From an uncultured Acholeplasmatales bacterium (lineage in GTDB: Bacteria; Bacillota_I; Bacilli_A; Acholeplasmatales; Anaeroplasmataceae): a DNA stretch of 64,000 nucleotides. The translations under genes were made by a program, and so were the position numbers. Shown here in pieces: positions 1 to 9,019 of the stretch. The notes beneath the pieces are model-generated. The model had not been told where the DNA came from. It saw nothing but the letters and a program-made list of their open reading frames with translations, and did not search any database. The stretch lies in the NCBI GenBank assembly GCA_944323055.1, contig CALUQZ010000006.1:22816-86815 (forward strand), read 5' to 3'. Positions within the stretch are counted from its first letter, which is position 1. The number at the start of each line of letters is the position of its first letter.

Positions 1-152
1 TTACAGAAATTGTTGTTAGAGGAAGTAAATTACTTAAAGATGCTAACCTAATAAATTTAGTTTTGTTAATTTTATCTATTATAACAATCGGTATTTTTGG
101 TTGGGTTGACGTTATATGTATATTGTTAACAGACAAATTATTAGGTGACTAA
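1..152 (+). CDS. C-terminal end of a TM2-like small membrane protein (partial)
   Basis: The reading frame enters from the left edge and stops at 150-152. The visible 49 residues contain one hydrophobic stretch of about 20 residues followed by the sequence GIFGWVDVICILL and a short charged tail ending LLGD. This pattern resembles the second helix and tail of TM2-domain proteins, where a GxxW/hD motif ends the second membrane helix. That assignment is inference from a short fragment. A hairpin terminator follows three bases after the stop. Confidence 0.4.
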   Translation, partial: TEIVVRGSKLLKDANLINLVLLILSIITIGIFGWVDVICILLTDKLLGD

Positions 153-154
153 AG

Positions 155-178
155 AAAGCCAATTTTGGCTTTTTTTAT
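155..178 (+). terminator. Rho-independent terminator
   Basis: The arms AAAGCCAA and TTGGCTTT (155-162 and 165-172) pair and run into a T tract. It closes the partial gene at the left edge. Confidence 0.7.
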
Positions 179-238
179 TTAAAAAAATAATTGTATATTT
201 TATACATTTATAATATAATAAATGTAGAGGTGATACAT

Positions 239-1294
239 ATGTTATTAAAATTGAAGTTAGAGAATGTTTTTAGTATTAAAAAAGCTGAGATTGATTTTAC
301 AAAAGCTAGATATTTATATAAAAGTAATATGTTATATAATGATTTGATAGTAAATCCAATAGCTATTTATGGTTACAATAGTTCAGGTAAATCTAGTATA
401 TTTAAAGCAATGGCTTTTTTAACTAGTTTTTTATTAGAAGGCGATAATTATCCTTTAGAAGTAAATATGTTAGAAGTTGCTAAAAAAATAAAAGAAAAAC
501 AAGAAGGGTATTCTACGTCCTATTTTAGACTTTATTTTAAGATTGATAATGATTATTATGAATATAATTTGGCTTATAATAATGCCTATATAAAAGAAGA
601 ATTAATTCAAAATAATAAAATGTTAATAAATAGGATTTTAGATACTTATACGATATATTTTTATGAAGGTAGAGCTGCTAAAACTAAATTGATAAATAAA
701 TCTATTTTATTAGAGTTAAAAGATAAAATAACTACTGTTTATGATTATTTAAGTAATATTAGTATAATACTAGATAATCGTATAAATACAATTACTAAAA
801 TATTAACTAATAAAAATATTTATGATTTATTTTATGAAAATCAAGAAGCTATTTATAATTCGTTAAATGAATTACCATTTGTATTAAATTTTAAAATTGT
901 TAAAGATAAATACACTTATCAATTAGAGTATGATAACAATTATTTACCGATTAGTTATTTGTCAAAAGGTACATTTAATGTGTTTTTAATTATGAGTTTA
1001 ATACTTTCAAGTCCTAAAAATTCGTTATTATTTATAGATGACTTAGATAGTAATATTCACCCATTTATTTTAGATAGAATTATTAATTTAGCTAATGATA
1101 ATAATATTCAATTAGTGTTTAGTTCTCACAATACCCATTTAATGCAAATGTTAAGGCCTGATCAAATTTATTTTGCTAGCTTTAATGAATCACATAGTTC
1201 GTATAAAAGATTGTCAGATATTAAAGATAATATTAGAGAAATAAATAATATTGAAAAAATGTATTTGTCTTATGTGTTTATAAAAGAAGTATGA
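239..1294 (+). CDS. Orphan AAA-type ATPase (AAA_21/ABC-ATPase-like)
   Basis: This is a 351-residue ATPase of the single-chain SMC/ABC-like group often annotated as AAA_21 or AAA_15. A Walker A motif, GYNSSGKS, lies near residue 45. A Walker B motif, LLFIDDLD, sits in the C-terminal third and is followed by a switch segment, LVFSSHNTH. A signature-like segment, SYLSKGT, precedes Walker B. The ATG at 239 is chosen because AGAGGTG lies 7 bases upstream; an upstream TTG at 191 has no such site. Relatives of this fold occur in abortive-infection and RloA-type systems, usually beside a nuclease or TOPRIM partner. No partner is present here, so the role is unknown. It appears to be transcribed alone. 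Confidence 0.75.
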   Translation: MLLKLKLENVFSIKKAEIDFTKARYLYKSNMLYNDLIVNPIAIYGYNSSGKSSIFKAMAFLTSFLLEGDNYPLEVNMLEVAKKIKEKQEGYSTSYFRLYFKIDNDYYEYNLAYNNAYIKEELIQNNKMLINRILDTYTIYFYEGRAAKTKLINKSILLELKDKITTVYDYLSNISIILDNRINTITKILTNKNIYDLFYENQEAIYNSLNELPFVLNFKIVKDKYTYQLEYDNNYLPISYLSKGTFNVFLIMSLILSSPKNSLLFIDDLDSNIHPFILDRIINLANDNNIQLVFSSHNTHLMQMLRPDQIYFASFNESHSSYKRLSDIKDNIREINNIEKMYLSYVFIKEV

Positions 1295-1340
1295 TGACTT
1301 CTTTTTTTAAATGTGCTAAAATTAAAAAAAGGGGGCTTAT

Positions 1341-1592
1341 ATGAAGAAAAATGAAATAATGTCTAGTGATAAGGAATTATTCATTAAATATAGACGGGTA
1401 GAAATTATGTCAGTTATTATTTTAATAATAGGTTTTATAATAGCGGCATGTAGTGCTTTTTTTAGATTTAAAGGCGGCAATAAATATTATGTTTTTATCG
1501 CTATGATAGTTGTAGGGTTGTGCTTAATGCTGATTGGATTTATTATTTTTAGTATATTTTATTTTAAAATTAAGAGGTTAAAAGAAAAATGA
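1341..1592 (+). CDS. Small two-helix membrane protein of unknown function
   Basis: The 83-residue protein has a charged N-terminus of about 22 residues, two predicted membrane helices (about 24-42 and 49-75) and a basic tail. A strong AAAGGGGGC site precedes the ATG. Its stop overlaps the start of the next gene (ATGA), so it is translationally coupled to the GH28 enzyme. I do not recognise a family. Confidence 0.7.
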   Translation: MKKNEIMSSDKELFIKYRRVEIMSVIILIIGFIIAACSAFFRFKGGNKYYVFIAMIVVGLCLMLIGFIIFSIFYFKIKRLKEK

Positions 1593-3115
1593 AAGTTATA
1601 TATGTAGGTACTAGATTTATTGTTTTAGAATTAGATAATCATTTACCATATTTTAATGATTCTTTATATGATATTTATGTAAATGATAAGTTTTATCAAA
1701 AAAGTGACAAAAATGTTATTTCTTTATATGATTTGACGCCAAATACTAATTATAAAATTAAAGTTTTAGGAGAAGAATTAAGTGTTAAAACAGCTAAAGA
1801 AACTATTTGTTTAGAAACTGATTTATTTAATACATATAAAGACGGGATTAATGATGATACTATTAAGCTACAACAAGCTATTTTAGCATGCCCAGAAGGT
1901 GGAACAGTTTATGTAAATAAAGGAACTTATTTAATAACTAGTTTATTTTTAAAATCAAATTTTAATTTATATTTTGAAGATGGGGTTAAATTTATAACAC
2001 AATATGATAGAAAACATTTTCCGGTTTTGCCAGGTATTATAAATAATAGTGAAAATGAATTAAATTTAGGTTCTTTTGAAGGACAAGAATTAAATACATT
2101 TAGTTCTTGCATCACCGGTATTAATGTATCTAATGTGACGGTTGCGGGTAAAGCAGATATAGATATGCAAGCTACTTTAGGTGATTGGTATAAAAATCAT
2201 AATGAAGTAAGAATAGCTTGTAGACCATATGGAGTATTCTTAAATAGATGTGATAATATTGTTATGGCGGGCTTTTTTATACATGACACACCATGCTGGA
2301 ATATTCATCCTTATTTTTCTTCTAATTTACAATTTTTAGATTTAAGAATTGAAAATCCGGTTGGCATGCCTACAACGGATGGGCTTGATCCGGATGCCTG
2401 TAGCGATGTGTTAATTTTAGGGTGTGAATTTAAGGTTGGTGATGATTGTATAGCTATTAAGAGTGGAACAATTGATTTTGCTAAAAAATATTTACGACCT
2501 TCTAGTAATATTACAATTAGGAATTGTTATATGGCTCAAGGACATGGTGGAGTTGTTTTTGGCAGTGAATCTAGTGGTGGTATTAAAAATGTTATTGTTA
2601 GTCAATCTCTTTTTGTTGGTACTGATAGAGGCTTAAGAATTAAGACAAGAAGAGGAAGAGGTAGATATGGTATTATTAGTAATATAACATTTGATAATAT
2701 TAGGATGGATGGTGTACTAACTCCTTTTGTGGTTAATATGTTTTATAATATGGGACCAAAAGGAGGACATGATCCTTTTGTTTGGTCACCTGATAAACAA
2801 AAAGTTGATATGAGTACGCCAATAATTGAAGATTTTACTTTTTCTAACATTATTTGTGATAATGTAGCATTAGCAGCTGGTGTATTTTTAGGTTTACCAG
2901 AGGAACCGATTAAAAAAATAACATTCAAAAATGTTCATTTTAATTATAATCTTAATGCTAAACCGGGCTACCCTGTTATGGTTGAACATAAAGAGTTGAT
3001 GCAAAGAAAAGGTGTTGTGGCATCAAATGTTTTAGAAATTGTTTTAGATGATGTAACATTTAATGGTAATATAGGTTTAGAGGTAGAAAGCAATGGAAAA
3101 ATTGAAACACTTTAA
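1589..3115 (+). CDS. Glycoside hydrolase family 28 (polygalacturonase-like), cytoplasmic
   Basis: This is a 508-residue GH28 enzyme, which cleaves alpha-1,4-galacturonide or related pectin linkages. Residues 1 to about 70 look like a fibronectin-III-type sandwich, and the rest is a right-handed parallel beta-helix. The catalytic set is complete: TTDG with D264, the GDD pair D285/D286, the GHG histidine H319, and R350-I-K352. There is no signal peptide, so it should act on oligogalacturonides after uptake. It overlaps the small membrane gene upstream by 4 bases and the DUF308-like gene downstream by 23. A second GH28 gene lies at 12,851, about 10 kb away. Family assignment is firm; substrate (homogalacturonan or rhamnogalacturonan, endo or exo) cannot be read from sequence. 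Confidence 0.92.
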   Translation: MKVIYVGTRFIVLELDNHLPYFNDSLYDIYVNDKFYQKSDKNVISLYDLTPNTNYKIKVLGEELSVKTAKETICLETDLFNTYKDGINDDTIKLQQAILACPEGGTVYVNKGTYLITSLFLKSNFNLYFEDGVKFITQYDRKHFPVLPGIINNSENELNLGSFEGQELNTFSSCITGINVSNVTVAGKADIDMQATLGDWYKNHNEVRIACRPYGVFLNRCDNIVMAGFFIHDTPCWNIHPYFSSNLQFLDLRIENPVGMPTTDGLDPDACSDVLILGCEFKVGDDCIAIKSGTIDFAKKYLRPSSNITIRNCYMAQGHGGVVFGSESSGGIKNVIVSQSLFVGTDRGLRIKTRRGRGRYGIISNITFDNIRMDGVLTPFVVNMFYNMGPKGGHDPFVWSPDKQKVDMSTPIIEDFTFSNIICDNVALAAGVFLGLPEEPIKKITFKNVHFNYNLNAKPGYPVMVEHKELMQRKGVVASNVLEIVLDDVTFNGNIGLEVESNGKIETL

Positions 3116-3656
3116 ATATAAACAAGATTTTAAACAAGAAATTGTCGTAGCTGTTATTGAAATTATTATTGGTATTTTACTTTTTGTTTTAAAAATTGAA
3201 AATTTAATACCTATTATGGCAGTTATTATTGGCGTTATCTTTTTGTTAAATGGCCTATTTAATCTTTTGTTTATAGATGGAATTAATAATATATATAATA
3301 AATATGTTTTAATATTAGCAGTAGTGCAAATAATTTTAGGGATATTGTTAATTGTCTTTAGAGGTGGGATAGCTAATATAATTATAGGTTCAATAATTTT
3401 AATTAGTTCAATTATTAAAATAGTTCTAGCAAATGACAAGGTAGCTATCTTAAAGAAAGAATTATTTACATTACTATTAGGTTTATTTATTTTATTATTT
3501 GGTATTGGCAGTATTGTTGAAATAGTTAGATATATTGCGGCTAGTTTAATTATAATTTTTGCTATATATAATCTTTATTTAGCTTATAAAGAGTATAAAG
3601 AAGCTAAAGAAAAAGATAATATTTTAGAGGCTGATTTTAAAGAAAGTAAGGAATAG
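3093..3656 (+). CDS. DUF308/HdeD-like membrane protein
   Basis: The 187-residue protein has about six short hydrophobic segments in three hairpin pairs, each containing the glycine-rich pattern IIxGILLxV typical of DUF308 (HdeD-like) repeats. The tail is charged (KEYKEAKEKDN) and cytoplasmic by inference. The ATG at 3093 lies inside the end of the GH28 gene, with TTAGAGGTAG just upstream, which indicates translational coupling. The function of this family in Firmicutes is not established. A strong terminator ends the unit. Confidence 0.7.
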   Translation: MEKLKHFKYKQDFKQEIVVAVIEIIIGILLFVLKIENLIPIMAVIIGVIFLLNGLFNLLFIDGINNIYNKYVLILAVVQIILGILLIVFRGGIANIIIGSIILISSIIKIVLANDKVAILKKELFTLLLGLFILLFGIGSIVEIVRYIAASLIIIFAIYNLYLAYKEYKEAKEKDNILEADFKESKE

Positions 3657-3664
3657 AATAAGTT

Positions 3665-3704
3665 TAGTCTGATTAATTTGTTTAAAAAATCAGACTATTT
3701 TTTT
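3665..3704 (+). terminator. Rho-independent terminator
   Basis: A 10-bp stem (TAGTCTGATT at 3665-3674 with AATCAGACTA at 3688-3697) runs into seven T residues. It ends the GH28 operon. Confidence 0.85.
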
Positions 3705-3773
3705 ATTATGAAATAGCAATATTGATAGATGTTATTAGATTATTATAATCTTATTTAGTTAGGCAAATATCCC

Positions 3774-3801
3774 TTGCAATAATACTAATTTTTGTTATAA
3801 T
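3774..3801 (+). promoter_or_regulatory. Promoter of the degV gene
   Basis: TTGCAA (3774-3779) and TATAAT (3796-3801) are separated by 16 bases, close to the housekeeping sigma consensus. The transcript would begin about 30 bases before the DegV start. Confidence 0.7.
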
Positions 3802-3839
3802 TATCTCAATAGCTTTTGAGAAAGGAATAGGAATTTTAT

Positions 3840-4715
3840 ATGAGTGTCGCAATTATGACAGATAGTAATAGTGGTATTACGCAAAGTGAAGCTAATGAAT
3901 TAGGCATCAAGGTAGTTCCGATGCCATTTATGATAGATGGGGAAGAGTATTTTGAAGAGATTAATCTTACACAAGCTCAATTTTATAAAAAATTAGAAGA
4001 TGATTCAGTTAATGTTTGTACAAGTCAACCTAGTATAGGTTATGTTACATCAATGTGGGATGAATTATTAAAACAATATGATCAAGTTGTTTATATACCG
4101 ATGTCATCAGGGTTGTCTATGAGTTGTGCAACAGCTAGAACGATGGCAGAAGAAAATTATCGTGGTAAAGTTTATGTTGTAGATAATCATAGAATAAGCA
4201 TTACACAAAAACGTTCTGTTTATGATGCATTAGCTTTAGCTAAAAAAGGCTATGATGCTAAAAAGATTACGGAAATTTTATTAAAGAATATGAGTAATTC
4301 AACTATTTATATACTAGTTGATACTTTAAAGTATTTATGTAAAGGCGGCCGTTGTTCAAAAGGGGTTTATCTTTTAGGTACTATTTTAAAAGTTAAACCT
4401 ATATTACAAATTCATGGTGAAAAATTAGATACTTTTAAGAAGACTAGAACAATAGAGAATGCTAAACGCATAATGATAGACCAAATTAAAAAAGATATAG
4501 AAGATATGTTAATGTTTGATGGCAGAAAAGATAATATTTATGTTGATATTGCTTATACTAAGGATGATACTGAGGCTTTAAAGTTCTTAGAAGAAGTAAA
4601 AGAAGAATTTAATAGAGATGATACTATGGTTAATCCTTTATCACTATCAGTTTCTTGCCATATCGGTCCAGGAGCATTAGCAATTGCTGCTACTAAGTAT
4701 ACTTTAGAAGATTAA
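3840..4715 (+). CDS. DegV family fatty-acid-binding protein (FakB-type)
   Basis: The 291-residue protein is a full-length DegV/FakB-type protein. FakB proteins hold a fatty acid while FakA phosphorylates it, giving acyl-phosphate for phospholipid synthesis. The family marks are present: TDSNSG at the N-terminus, TSQPS at 61-65, SSGLS near 89-93 and the KGGR segment near 167. The gene has its own promoter and terminator and so forms a single-gene unit. The kinase partner FakA is encoded at 60,177, far away in this window. Fatty-acid specificity (saturated or unsaturated) cannot be told. The family assignment is secure. Confidence 0.92.
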   Translation: MSVAIMTDSNSGITQSEANELGIKVVPMPFMIDGEEYFEEINLTQAQFYKKLEDDSVNVCTSQPSIGYVTSMWDELLKQYDQVVYIPMSSGLSMSCATARTMAEENYRGKVYVVDNHRISITQKRSVYDALALAKKGYDAKKITEILLKNMSNSTIYILVDTLKYLCKGGRCSKGVYLLGTILKVKPILQIHGEKLDTFKKTRTIENAKRIMIDQIKKDIEDMLMFDGRKDNIYVDIAYTKDDTEALKFLEEVKEEFNRDDTMVNPLSLSVSCHIGPGALAIAATKYTLED

Positions 4716-4716
4716 T

Positions 4717-4736
4717 GGGCTAATAAGCTCTTTTTT
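4717..4736 (+). terminator. Short terminator after degV
   Basis: GGGCT and AGCTC (with one G-T pair) form a 5-bp stem around AATA, followed by six T residues. It ends four bases before the first ATG of the potassium transporter. Confidence 0.55.
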
Positions 4737-4739
4737 CTT

Positions 4740-6089
4740 ATGGTAGGAGGGATTTTTATAAAAAATATATCACCATATATAAAGATATGTTTAACCTTTG
4801 CGGGGGTAATTCTTACAGGTGCTTTACTTTTAATGTTACCAATTTCAGTTAATGATGGGTATGAACCACTAAATTTTGTTGATGCCTTATTTATGTCAAC
4901 TACTTCAGTTTGTGTAACAGGGTTAACTGTAGTTAGTAATATTGGATTAGAAATTAGCATTTTTGGTAAAGTTGTTTTGGCTCTATTAATTGAAATTGGC
5001 GGTCTTTCTTTTATTACAATAGCTACTTTTTTTATTGTATTATCAGGTAAAAAAATTGGTATAAGTAATAGATTTTTACTAAAGGAAAGTTTAAATCGTG
5101 ATTCCGTTTCAGGTGTAGTAGGCTTAGTTAAAAAAATAATTATAATGGCTTTAGTTATTCAAACGATAGGAGTAGTTTTAAACTTTTTAGCCTTTATGCC
5201 ATATGATGATGATTTGCTTACAGTGTTTGGTGTTAGTTTATTTCATACAGTAGCTAGCTTTAATAATTCTGGACTTGATATATTTGGCGATTTAAGCTTA
5301 ATAGGAGCTGCTGGTAATTCTTCAATGATTCCTTTTAGTGCCGATGTATTTGTCAATTTAAATACGATATTCCTAATTGTATTAGGTGGGTTAGGTTTTA
5401 TTGTTATTGATGATCTTATTAGAACTCACAATTGGCGTAAATTTAATATTAATACTAAAATAGTTGTTATAACTACTTTACTATTAATTTTTGGTGGTGC
5501 TTGTTTCATTAAAATATCTAATAATGAGAATACTTGGTTAGAGTGTTTTTTAATGTCAGTATCTTCAAGAACGGCAGGTTTTCAATCTATTCAATGTGCT
5601 GAGTTAAATGGTGGGGAATTTTGTATAATTAATTTCTTAATGTTTATTGGAGCTAGTCCAGGTTCAACTGGTGGCGGTATTAAAACTTCAACTTTCTTTG
5701 TTATGATGGTAACGATTTTTGCTTATGCTATAGGTAAGAAACCGGTTGTTTTTAAAAGAACAATAGATAAAAATGTTATCATTAAAGCTCTAGCTTTAAC
5801 TATAACAGCAATTTTATTTTGCTGTATAGCTATTTTCTTAGTTGCTGTATTTGATAGTAATTTAGGTGTAGACACAATTATATTTGAAGTTATATCTGCT
5901 TTCTCTACAACAGGTTTATCTATGGGTATAACACAAAGTTTAAGTTGGCCTAGTGAATTAGTAATAATATTTATGATGTATTTTGGTCGTTTAGGTCCGT
6001 TAACAGTTATTTCTATTATTAATAAAAATTGGAAGTTAAATAGAGAAAATGGCATTAGATATGTCGAAGAAAAGGTGGTAATTGGATAA
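4740..6089 (+). CDS. ktrB: KtrB/TrkH-type potassium channel subunit
   Basis: This integral membrane subunit of a Ktr-type K+ importer has four M1-P-M2 repeats with the selectivity glycines. Examples are SVCVTGLTV, FHTVASFNNSGLD, SSRTAGFQS and ISAFSTTGLS, and the GSTGGGIKT loop lies in the third repeat. It works with the RCK protein encoded directly downstream (TAATG overlap). The start is unclear: the only upstream ATG (4740) has no ribosome site, whereas a strong TAGGAGGG lies at 4744-4751, inside the frame. Six bases after it is an ATA codon (4758), which would give I/M-K-N-I-S-P as the natural N-terminus. The next in-frame ATG would remove the first helix. The 4740 start is given with this reservation. 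Confidence 0.93.
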   Translation: MVGGIFIKNISPYIKICLTFAGVILTGALLLMLPISVNDGYEPLNFVDALFMSTTSVCVTGLTVVSNIGLEISIFGKVVLALLIEIGGLSFITIATFFIVLSGKKIGISNRFLLKESLNRDSVSGVVGLVKKIIIMALVIQTIGVVLNFLAFMPYDDDLLTVFGVSLFHTVASFNNSGLDIFGDLSLIGAAGNSSMIPFSADVFVNLNTIFLIVLGGLGFIVIDDLIRTHNWRKFNINTKIVVITTLLLIFGGACFIKISNNENTWLECFLMSVSSRTAGFQSIQCAELNGGEFCIINFLMFIGASPGSTGGGIKTSTFFVMMVTIFAYAIGKKPVVFKRTIDKNVIIKALALTITAILFCCIAIFLVAVFDSNLGVDTIIFEVISAFSTTGLSMGITQSLSWPSELVIIFMMYFGRLGPLTVISIINKNWKLNRENGIRYVEEKVVIG

Positions 6090-6748
6090 TGAAAAAGAGT
6101 TATGCAGTAATTGGCTTAGGAAGATTTGGCTATTCAGTAGCTAGAGAACTAGCTAATAATAATGCAGATATTTTAGCAATTGATAAAAATGAAGAAAATG
6201 TTGCAGCTGTAGCTGATTTTATAAACAATTGTGCTATTTGTGATTCTACTAAGAAAAAAGATTTAGAAGATTTAGGTTTTAAGTCAATTGATCATGCTAT
6301 TATAGCAATAGGGAATAGTTTAGAAGCTTCTATTTTAACAACAATTAATTTAAAATCTTTAGGAGTTAATGAAATCACAGTTAGAGTAGATGATAGTGAT
6401 TACAAAGAAATCTTTAAAACTTTAGGAGCTACTTCAGTAATTATACCTGAAGAAGCATCAGCAATTTCTTTAGCTAATCGTATTATAAGTGATACTTTTT
6501 TAGATTTTTATAAGATTAATAGTGATTATAGCATTGTTCAAATTAAAGTGTCACAAGATTTTACAGAAGCTAGTATTATATCATTAGGGGTAAGACAAAA
6601 GTATTTAATTTCTATTATTGGTATTATTAGGGATGCAGTATTTAAAATTCCAGAAGGACAAGATAATATCAAAGGCGGAGATATATTATTAGTAATAGGT
6701 AAAAAACAAGATATTCGCAAATTTGACAACTTTGTCAATGGTGAATAA
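6089..6748 (+). CDS. ktrA: KtrA/TrkA-type RCK regulatory subunit
   Basis: The 219-residue cytoplasmic protein has an N-terminal Rossmann RCK domain with GLGRFG (9-14) and a C-terminal RCK_C domain from about residue 140. These proteins form octameric rings that bind ATP/ADP and gate KtrB. Its ATG overlaps the ktrB stop by one base, so both subunits should be made together. Length fits KtrA rather than the double-length TrkA of Gram-negatives. Confidence 0.95.
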   Translation: MKKSYAVIGLGRFGYSVARELANNNADILAIDKNEENVAAVADFINNCAICDSTKKKDLEDLGFKSIDHAIIAIGNSLEASILTTINLKSLGVNEITVRVDDSDYKEIFKTLGATSVIIPEEASAISLANRIISDTFLDFYKINSDYSIVQIKVSQDFTEASIISLGVRQKYLISIIGIIRDAVFKIPEGQDNIKGGDILLVIGKKQDIRKFDNFVNGE

Positions 6749-6749
6749 T

Positions 6750-7658
6750 ATGAAGGCTTTAATTTGTTATAATCCTTTTAGTGGTAAACAAAACTTTGAA
6801 AAACATTTAAATTATGTAATTAAAAGATTAAAAACCAAATATGATGAAGTTAAGGTCTATCGTTCGTTATATGAAAAGACTATAACTACCTATATTAAAG
6901 GGTTTGGTAATAATTTTGATTTAATTATAGTTGTTGGTGGCGATGGCAGTTTAAACGAAGCTATTAATGGCTTAATGACTTTAGTTAAACGACCACCACT
7001 TGCCTATATTCCGATGGGAACGGTTAATGATGTTGGCCATCTATTGAAATTGAAGAAGAATATTAGAGGTGTATTAAACATCATTTTGAAAGGTAAAACG
7101 ACTAAAATGGATGTTGGCAAAATAGAAGATAGGTATTTTGCATATGGTTGTGGAATTGGTAAGTTTACTAATGTTAGTTATGATGTTTCTATGAAACTTA
7201 AAAAGAAGTTTGGTCGTCTTGCCTATTTTATTGAGGCGGCAAAACATTTACAAACTACAGAAAAAATGAATTTAAAAATATACTGTAACGATGAAGAAAT
7301 TAGTGAAGATTTTTATGTGGTTTTAATTTTAAATAGCGCTCGAGTAGCTGGATTTAGACCACATAGAGTTATTAAACCTAAATTGAATGATGGTATATTT
7401 GATTTAACTTTAGTTTCAAAGGCAATGATGAGATTATCTATTTATAATTTATTGTTATTTTTCCTGTTTGGTGAGCACTATAAAAAAGGTTTAAAGTACC
7501 GAAAAATGACAACTTGTAGAATAGTTAGTGAAGAAGAAATACCTTACAATGTTGATGGAGAATATGCATTTTCAAAAAAAGAGGTAACTATTGAAGTAAT
7601 TAAAGAAGCTATTTCTATTATTGTTAATGAAAAAGTACTAAAAAAATATTTTATTTAG
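6750..7658 (+). CDS. dagK: Diacylglycerol kinase family lipid kinase
   Basis: The 302-residue protein belongs to the DagK/YegS/BmrU lipid kinase family, which phosphorylates diacylglycerol to phosphatidic acid at the membrane face. The N-terminal NPFSGKQ segment and the nucleotide-binding GGDGSLNEAING near residues 67-78 are both present, followed by IPMGTVNDVGHLL. The C-terminal domain carries the YNVDGE segment typical of the family. The ATG at 6750 follows the ktrA stop by one base, with AATGGTGA upstream; a TTG at 6723 would add nine unsupported residues. The gene ends the Ktr operon. Substrate is inferred from the family. Confidence 0.88.
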   Translation: MKALICYNPFSGKQNFEKHLNYVIKRLKTKYDEVKVYRSLYEKTITTYIKGFGNNFDLIIVVGGDGSLNEAINGLMTLVKRPPLAYIPMGTVNDVGHLLKLKKNIRGVLNIILKGKTTKMDVGKIEDRYFAYGCGIGKFTNVSYDVSMKLKKKFGRLAYFIEAAKHLQTTEKMNLKIYCNDEEISEDFYVVLILNSARVAGFRPHRVIKPKLNDGIFDLTLVSKAMMRLSIYNLLLFFLFGEHYKKGLKYRKMTTCRIVSEEEIPYNVDGEYAFSKKEVTIEVIKEAISIIVNEKVLKKYFI

Positions 7659-7681
7659 ACTAGTAAAGACTAGTCTTTTTT
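7658..7681 (+). terminator. Rho-independent terminator after dagK
   Basis: GACTAGT (7658-7664) pairs with ACTAGTC (7669-7675) and is followed by seven T residues. Confidence 0.85.
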
Positions 7682-7744
7682 TAGCTTTATTATTGTTTGA
7701 AAATGCGTTATAATGAGTAAAAGTTTGTAGATGGGTGAATTGTT

Positions 7745-9007
7745 ATGGAGTATTATAATTTATATACAGACATTTTAAAAAATGAATTGATACTAGCAAT
7801 GGGGTGTACAGAACCGATTGCACTTAGTTTAGCAGCTGCTAAAACTAGAGAAATATTAGGAGCTATGCCAACGAAAATAGAAGCATATATATGTGGAAAC
7901 ATTATTAAGAACGCTAAGAGCGTTACAGTTCCTAATACATGTGGCTTAAAAGGAATTGAAGCTGCTATAGTAGCTGGTTTAGTAGCTAATAGGTCTGATT
8001 TAGATTTAGAAGTTTTAAGTAATTTGACAAAAGATGACTTACTTATAATCAATGAATTGTTAAATAAAAAAATAGTTAATGTTAAGTTAGCTACTAATTG
8101 TAAAAGTCTTTATATTAAATTAATAGCTTATAATGCGAGTGACTGCGTACAAGTTATTATAGAAGATTTGCATAACAATATTACATATGTTAGTAAAAAT
8201 GAACATATTTTATTAACTAAAGAGAATATTTTAGAAAAAAAGCAATTAGAATACGGGACATTAAATATAGCTAATATAATAGACTTTGCAAACAATGTGG
8301 ATTTAAATATATTATATGATATTTTAAAGAGACAAATTGACTGTAATTATAAAATTGCTTGTGAAGGCTTAAGCGGTAAATATGGAGCTTCTATTGGTAA
8401 AATAATTTTAGAAAGTGCTACATCAACACGTGATAAAGCTAAAGCTTATACAGCTGCCGCTTCTGATGCTCGAATGGCAGGTTGTGATATGCCTGTAGTC
8501 ATTATATCAGGAAGTGGGAATCAAGGTATAACAACATCAGTACCACTTGTTATTTATGCGATAGAAAACAATATTTCTGAGGAAAAATTACTTCGTTCAC
8601 TTATCATAAGTGATTTAGTAGCTTTAGAAGAAAAAAAAGATATTGGTCGTTTATCAGCATTTTGCGGGGCAATTAGTGCTGGTGCTGCAGCATGTGCGGG
8701 GATAACTTATATGTTAGGCGGTGATGTTGAAGCTGTCTCTCACACGATTGTCAATGCACTGGCTATTAGTTCTGGTGTCATCTGTGATGGTGCTAAATCG
8801 TCATGTGCAGGGAAAATTGTTTTAGCTTTAGAGGCTGGTTTTATCGGTTATAGTATGTATTTGCATCACAAAGAATTTAAAGCAGGAGAAGGTATAGTCA
8901 AAAAAGGTGTTGATAATACTATTAAATCAGTCGGTCGTTTAGCTAGCAAAGGTATGGCTAGTACAGATAAAGAAATTTTAGCAATGATGATTGAAAATGA
9001 AAAATAA
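7745..9007 (+). CDS. cyuA: L-cysteine desulfidase / SDH-alpha family protein (CyuA/YhaM-like)
   Basis: The 420-residue protein matches the UPF0597/L-cysteine desulfidase family, whose members use a [4Fe-4S] cluster to split L-cysteine into pyruvate, sulfide and ammonia. Seen in the sequence are the N-terminal MGCTEP motif with C21, SGNI/CGNI-type NIIKNAKSV, the central GLSGKYGASIG segment, SGSGNQGIT, and a C-terminal Cys-rich part (AFCGA, CAG, CDGAKSSCAGK). Length and order match the family. A TATAAT box at 7709-7714 upstream suggests its own promoter, although its -35 is weak. The SIMPL gene follows by 12 bases. A serine deaminase role is a less likely alternative. Confidence 0.85.
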   Translation: MEYYNLYTDILKNELILAMGCTEPIALSLAAAKTREILGAMPTKIEAYICGNIIKNAKSVTVPNTCGLKGIEAAIVAGLVANRSDLDLEVLSNLTKDDLLIINELLNKKIVNVKLATNCKSLYIKLIAYNASDCVQVIIEDLHNNITYVSKNEHILLTKENILEKKQLEYGTLNIANIIDFANNVDLNILYDILKRQIDCNYKIACEGLSGKYGASIGKIILESATSTRDKAKAYTAAASDARMAGCDMPVVIISGSGNQGITTSVPLVIYAIENNISEEKLLRSLIISDLVALEEKKDIGRLSAFCGAISAGAAACAGITYMLGGDVEAVSHTIVNALAISSGVICDGAKSSCAGKIVLALEAGFIGYSMYLHHKEFKAGEGIVKKGVDNTIKSVGRLASKGMASTDKEILAMMIENEK

Positions 9008-9019
9008 AGGAAGGTAAAT

